Shown one piece after another: positions 60,480-64,000 of a stretch of DNA of 64,000 bases. Position numbers and translations under genes: made by a program. The stretch's first letter is position 1. Every line of letters starts with the position of its first letter. Source of the stretch: Brevundimonas sp. Its GTDB lineage: Bacteria; Pseudomonadota; Alphaproteobacteria; Caulobacterales; Caulobacteraceae. Under the pieces are notes generated by a model. It ran no database searches, was not told where the DNA came from, and saw only the letters and a list, made by a program, of their open reading frames with translations. The stretch is from contig QFQU01000017.1 of assembly GCA_003248965.1 (NCBI GenBank), forward strand, positions 1 to 64,000, read 5' to 3'.

Positions 60480-61892
60480 ATGATCGCACGCCTTCGCCCC
60501 GTTCCGTTCGACCTCGGTCCCGTCCATTTCGTCGGCATAGGCGGCATCGGCATGAGCGGCATCGCCGAGATCATGCTGAAGATCGGCTATTCAGTTCAGG
60601 GCTCGGACGCCAAGGCCAGCGCCAACACCGAACGGCTGGAGCAGCTGGGCGCTAAAATCTTCATCGGCCACGACGCCGCCCATGTGGGCGAGGGTGTGTC
60701 GGCCGTGGTCTATTCGACGGCGGTCAAGGCCGAGAACCCCGAGATGAAGGCGGCCCGCGAGCGCCGCATCCCGCTGGTGCGCCGGGCCGAGATGCTGGCC
60801 GAGCTGATGCGGCTGCAATTTTCGATCGCCGTCGGCGGCACCCACGGCAAGACGACGACGACCTCGATGGTGGCTGCCCTGCTGGACGCGGCGGGTCTGG
60901 ACCCCACAGTGGTCAACGGCGGCATCATCAACGCCTATGGCACCAACGCCAAGGTCGGGGACGGCGACTGGATCGTGGTCGAGGCGGACGAGTCGGACGG
61001 CAGCTTCCTGCGCCTGAAATCGACCGTGGCCATCGTGACCAACATCGACCCGGAACATCTGGATCACTACGGCGACTTCGACGCGGTGCGTAAGGCGTTC
61101 GTGGACTTCGTGGAGAACATCCCCTTCTACGGTTTCGCCGCCGTCTGTCTGGATCACCCCGAGGTGCAGAAGCTGGTCGCCTCCATCGATAACCGGCGGC
61201 TCGTGACCTATGGGACCAATCCGCAGGCCATGGTGCGGGCCGACAACTGCCAGATGGGGCCGGACGGCGCCCGGTTCGATGTCGTGATCCAGAACGGCGA
61301 CACGCACCGGATCGAAAACCTGCACCTGCCCATGGCCGGCTGGCACAATGTGTCGAACGCCCTGGCCGCCATCGCCGTGGCGCGCGAACTGGATGTGTCG
61401 GACGAGGCGATCCGCACGGGTCTTGCCGGGTTTGGCGGGGTCAAGCGCCGCTTCACCACCACGGGGGTCGTGAACGGGGTGCGGATCGTGGACGACTATG
61501 GCCACCACCCGGTCGAGATCGCAGCCGTGCTGAAGGCCGCGCGTCAAGTGACGGAGGGGCGGGTGATCGCCGTGGTCCAGCCGCACCGCTACACCCGGCT
61601 GCGCGACCTGATGGACGAGTTTTCGACCAGCTTCTCGGACGCCGACAGCGTGATCGTCGCCGACGTTTATCCGGCCGGCGAACAGCCGATCGAGGGTGTG
61701 GACAAACACGCCCTGGCTGACGGCGTACGGCGATACGGCCACCGTCAGGTCCAGGCGCTGGAGAACGCCGCCGTCCTGCCACGGCTGATCAAGGATGAGG
61801 CGAAATCCGGCGACGTCGTCGTGCTGTTGGGCGCCGGCGACATCACCAGCTGGGCCTATGCCTTGCCCGCGCAGCTGGAGACGCTGGCGTGA
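60480..61892 (+). CDS. murC: UDP-N-acetylmuramate:L-alanine ligase
   Basis: A 470-residue ligase that adds the first residue of the stem peptide. It starts PVHFVGIGGIGMSGIAEIML, with the P-loop VGGTHGKTTTTSM, EADESDGSFLRL, TNIDPEHLDHYG, GWHNVSNALAAIAVA, FTTTG and DDYGHHPVEI, then QPHRYTRLRDLM. It is separated from murG by 13 kb. ATG 60480 gives the family N-terminus; GTG 60465 is an alternative. The stop overlaps the next gene (GTGA). Confidence 0.96.
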   Translation: MIARLRPVPFDLGPVHFVGIGGIGMSGIAEIMLKIGYSVQGSDAKASANTERLEQLGAKIFIGHDAAHVGEGVSAVVYSTAVKAENPEMKAARERRIPLVRRAEMLAELMRLQFSIAVGGTHGKTTTTSMVAALLDAAGLDPTVVNGGIINAYGTNAKVGDGDWIVVEADESDGSFLRLKSTVAIVTNIDPEHLDHYGDFDAVRKAFVDFVENIPFYGFAAVCLDHPEVQKLVASIDNRRLVTYGTNPQAMVRADNCQMGPDGARFDVVIQNGDTHRIENLHLPMAGWHNVSNALAAIAVARELDVSDEAIRTGLAGFGGVKRRFTTTGVVNGVRIVDDYGHHPVEIAAVLKAARQVTEGRVIAVVQPHRYTRLRDLMDEFSTSFSDADSVIVADVYPAGEQPIEGVDKHALADGVRRYGHRQVQALENAAVLPRLIKDEAKSGDVVVLLGAGDITSWAYALPAQLETLA

Positions 61893-62323
61893 GCGAAGAC
61901 CTGTCGCTCAAGGTCGAAGCCGCTTTCAACGGGGTCCATCGCGCCGAAGAGGACAGGCTTCTGATCCAGGCTCAAGGCTCGGAACATCTGATGTTCGAGT
62001 ATCTGAGGGTGCTTCATCCTGGCTTGATCGAATACCGGGGCGGGCTGTTCATCGAGGAACAGTTCGATCAAGCCGTTGTCGACGACATCCTGAAGCACTC
62101 GGAGGACGCCGAGCCGATCATCGCGGCACAGGCCTATATGAATGCGTTTCATCTGGGGCAGGCGGACGACGCGGTTTTCGATCCGGTTCTCGCGCGGGCC
62201 ATCGCCGAGAGCATCGCCTACAACTGGGGCAATTGGGTGCGCGATCGTTTCGGCAGAGACATCGTCTCCACCATCGACATCGGCGAACTTTCCGGCGCCG
62301 TATGGTTCAGAGCGGCGCCCTAG
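61889..62323 (+). CDS. Hypothetical protein coupled to murC
   Basis: A 144-residue acidic soluble protein starting with GTG overlapping the murC stop by 4 bp. I do not recognise its family; EDRLLIQAQGSEHLMFEYLR and the aromatic IAYNWGNWVRDRFG are its clearest features. No signal peptide or membrane helix is visible. The base composition is less GC-rich than murC and murB, so it may be foreign. It occupies the place where murB follows murC in related clusters. It ends in TAG. Confidence 0.7.
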   Translation: MSEDLSLKVEAAFNGVHRAEEDRLLIQAQGSEHLMFEYLRVLHPGLIEYRGGLFIEEQFDQAVVDDILKHSEDAEPIIAAQAYMNAFHLGQADDAVFDPVLARAIAESIAYNWGNWVRDRFGRDIVSTIDIGELSGAVWFRAAP

Positions 62324-62341
62324 ACCGGGCTAACCTGCCTT

Positions 62342-63019
62342 TCAGGCCAGGAACTGCAGGATCATGTGGCCGGCCAGGAAGGCCGTGAAGCCTGCCATGA
62401 CGAAGGCCGTCGCGAAGGAGAACAGCCATTCCTGCTTGGCCTGAAGCCGCAGGACCTCGACCTCGTCCGCTAGACCCGCCGCCATCCGGCGACGATCCCG
62501 TTCCAGCAGCGGGACGATGATCGCGAAGCTGGCGGCCATCGGCAGGAAGATGATGACCAGTTGCGCCAGGCTGGTGAAGGAGGCGCGGCCCGCGCTGAAC
62601 CGGGCGAGAAAGGCGTTCAGGGCCTCCTGATGGCCGAGCGGCGCATAGGCCGTGATCAGCGACGCGACGCCGACGACATAGACCAGTGCGTAGAGGCAGC
62701 GCTGGCCCGTCGTCTTGACGGTGCGAGGCGGCGGGGCGGTCTGTTCCGATCCGAACGCCGGGGGCTGGCCAACCGGAAAGGCGCCCTGCGCCGTCCGCCG
62801 CCGGACATGCCAGAACCAGCGGTAAAGGGCGGTATGGAAGATCGGCAGGCCGATCAGGGCCAGCAGGACCACCAGCATCAGGTTCAGCGCGGCCTCCGCC
62901 GTCATGGCGACCGGCGTATAGGTGTCGACGACGAAGATCAGGCCGATCCAGCCTAGCAGGATGACGGCGGTTACGCCTATGCTGAGCGCGATGATCGCCA
63001 GTGCGCGAAGAAGCGTCAT
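62342..63019 (-). CDS. Integral membrane protein, unknown
   Basis: A 225-residue membrane protein with about five hydrophobic segments: LLRALAIIALSIGVTAVILL, LNLMLVVLLALIGLPIFHTAL, ALVYVVGVASLITAYAPL, LAQLVIIFLPMAASFAIIV and FATAFVMAGFTAFLAGHMIL. It has no family I recognise. It is divergent from murB (90 bp between starts) and convergent with the hypothetical gene after murC, so it interrupts the murC-murB pair. Confidence 0.7.
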   Translation of the reverse strand: MTLLRALAIIALSIGVTAVILLGWIGLIFVVDTYTPVAMTAEAALNLMLVVLLALIGLPIFHTALYRWFWHVRRRTAQGAFPVGQPPAFGSEQTAPPPRTVKTTGQRCLYALVYVVGVASLITAYAPLGHQEALNAFLARFSAGRASFTSLAQLVIIFLPMAASFAIIVPLLERDRRRMAAGLADEVEVLRLQAKQEWLFSFATAFVMAGFTAFLAGHMILQFLA

Positions 63020-63108
63020 GCATCCTCTGTAGGCTAGGACGGCAGCGTCGGGCCAGCCCATGTCGCGCGCCTCTTTGATTTCCCGGCCGGCGCGGCTATC
63101 GACGCGGT

Positions 63109-64000
63109 ATGAGTTCCTGGAAAGACGATCTCCCCTCCGTGCGCGGCAAGTTGCTGCTGAACGAGCCCTTGGCGCCTTACACATGGTTTCGGGTGGGCGG
63201 GGCGGCGGACGCCCTGTTCATTCCGGCGGACGCCGAGGATCTGGCGGACTTCCTGAAGGCGCTGGACCCGGCTGTGCCGGTGGCGGTTCTGGGCGTCGGA
63301 TCGAACGTCATCGTCCGTGACGGCGGAGTCGAGGGGGTGGTGATCCGTCTGGCCGGGCGCGCCTGGGGGCAGATCACGACCGACGGCCTGACCATTACGG
63401 CGGGCGCCGGGGCGCTGGACGCCATGGTGGCGCGCGCGGCGGCCAAGGCGGGGATCGCGGGGCTTGAGTTCTATGCCGGCATTCCCGGCGCGGTCGGCGG
63501 CGCCCTGACCATGAATGCAGGCTGTTATGGCGCGGAGACAAAGGACGTTCTGGTCTCGGCTTGGGGCCTGACGCGGGCGGGCGAGCGGGTGGATTATGCG
63601 TTGGCCGACTTCGGCTACACCTATCGCCATTCCCAGGCGCCCGCCGACATCATCTGGGTCGAGGCGATCTATCGCGGCACGTCCGACGCGCCCGAGGCCG
63701 TCGCCGCCCGCATCGCCGAGATCACCAGCCGCCGCGAGACGACCCAGCCGATCCGCGAGAAGACCGGCGGCTCCACCTTCAAGAACCCGCCCGGCCATTC
63801 ATCATGGAAGCTGGTGGACGAGGCGGGCTGGCGCGGTCGGCTGCACGCCGTGACCGGCGGCGGCGCCATGTTCAGCGAACTGCATTCCAACTTCATGATC
63901 AATCCCGGCGAGGCCACGGCCGCCGACATCGAAGGCTTGGGCGAAACCGTCCGCGCCGATGTCCTGCAAAAGACAGGCGTTCAACTGGACTGGGAGATCA
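63109..64000 (+). CDS. murB: UDP-N-acetylenolpyruvoylglucosamine reductase (3' end outside window)
   Basis: The FAD-dependent enzyme that reduces the enolpyruvyl group to form UDP-MurNAc; 297 codons are visible and the frame runs off the window. FAD-binding features: APYTWFRVGGAADALFIPAD, LGVGSNVIVRDGG, EFYAGIPGAVGGALTMNAGC and YGAETKDVL. REKTGGSTFKNPPGHSSWKL contains the catalytic serine, followed by LHSNFMINPGEA. The type is the short (type II) MurB. Confidence 0.95.
   Translation, partial: MSSWKDDLPSVRGKLLLNEPLAPYTWFRVGGAADALFIPADAEDLADFLKALDPAVPVAVLGVGSNVIVRDGGVEGVVIRLAGRAWGQITTDGLTITAGAGALDAMVARAAAKAGIAGLEFYAGIPGAVGGALTMNAGCYGAETKDVLVSAWGLTRAGERVDYALADFGYTYRHSQAPADIIWVEAIYRGTSDAPEAVAARIAEITSRRETTQPIREKTGGSTFKNPPGHSSWKLVDEAGWRGRLHAVTGGGAMFSELHSNFMINPGEATAADIEGLGETVRADVLQKTGVQLDWEI

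Overview
The window is high-GC, densely coded chromosomal DNA from an alphaproteobacterium, almost certainly a member of the Caulobacterales. I infer this from a CcrM-type adenine methyltransferase, a TipF-like flagellar EAL protein, CtrA-like TTAA-N7-TTAA motifs, a FecI/FecR/STN-receptor locus and the alphaproteobacterial form of the mra/mur/fts cluster. Brevundimonas or a close relative is my best guess, but nothing in the window proves the genus. I see no prophage, no IS transposase and no CRISPR array.

Layout. 0-9.4 kb: the 3' end of rpoD; a DUF2798 gene broken by an amber codon; an extensin-like lipoprotein; a DUF1428/VOC operon divergent from an HxlR regulator; a small flagellar rod-like protein; a DbpA-like DEAD-box helicase; a DUF962 protein; a secreted duplicated-domain protein; a 3D-domain protein; dusA. 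9.5-16 kb: ECF sigma factor, FecR-like anti-sigma factor, STN-type TonB-dependent receptor (interrupted by an in-frame amber codon) and an exported PafA/NPP-like phosphatase. 16-30 kb: housekeeping and metabolic genes (M19 dipeptidase, phoH, gamma-carbonic anhydrase, ribF, MaoC, HAD-IIA, tipF, SDR, lipid A-type acyltransferase, response regulator, M23 peptidase, antiporter, HpcH lyase, fRMsr). 30-35 kb: DUF1328, a frameshifted micro-gene, tRNA-CAU, SIMPL protein, sppA, an amidase and the RNase P RNA.

35.6-47.3 kb is the division and cell wall cluster: mraZ, rsmH, ftsL, ftsI, murE, murF, mraY, murD, ftsW, murG, mostly with 4-8 bp start/stop overlaps. A clear MraZ operator (four TGGGN repeats at 10-bp period) lies upstream. 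The cluster is then split: murC and murB resume only at 60.5 kb. The intervening 13 kb carries an MscS channel, a DUF559 nuclease element, smc, two DsbA-like proteins, dciA, mutY, glycogen/alpha-glucan genes and ccrM.

Most noteworthy: (1) a DUF559 (VSR-like) endonuclease gene enclosed by long structured inverted repeats, which supply the C-terminus of both the nuclease and the neighbouring MscS channel; this looks like a small selfish element. (2) A 130-bp palindromic repeat element lying in frame inside the essential gene murD. (3) Two genes with single in-frame amber codons and one with a poly-C frameshift. (4) A terminator immediately upstream of the phoH ribosome binding site.
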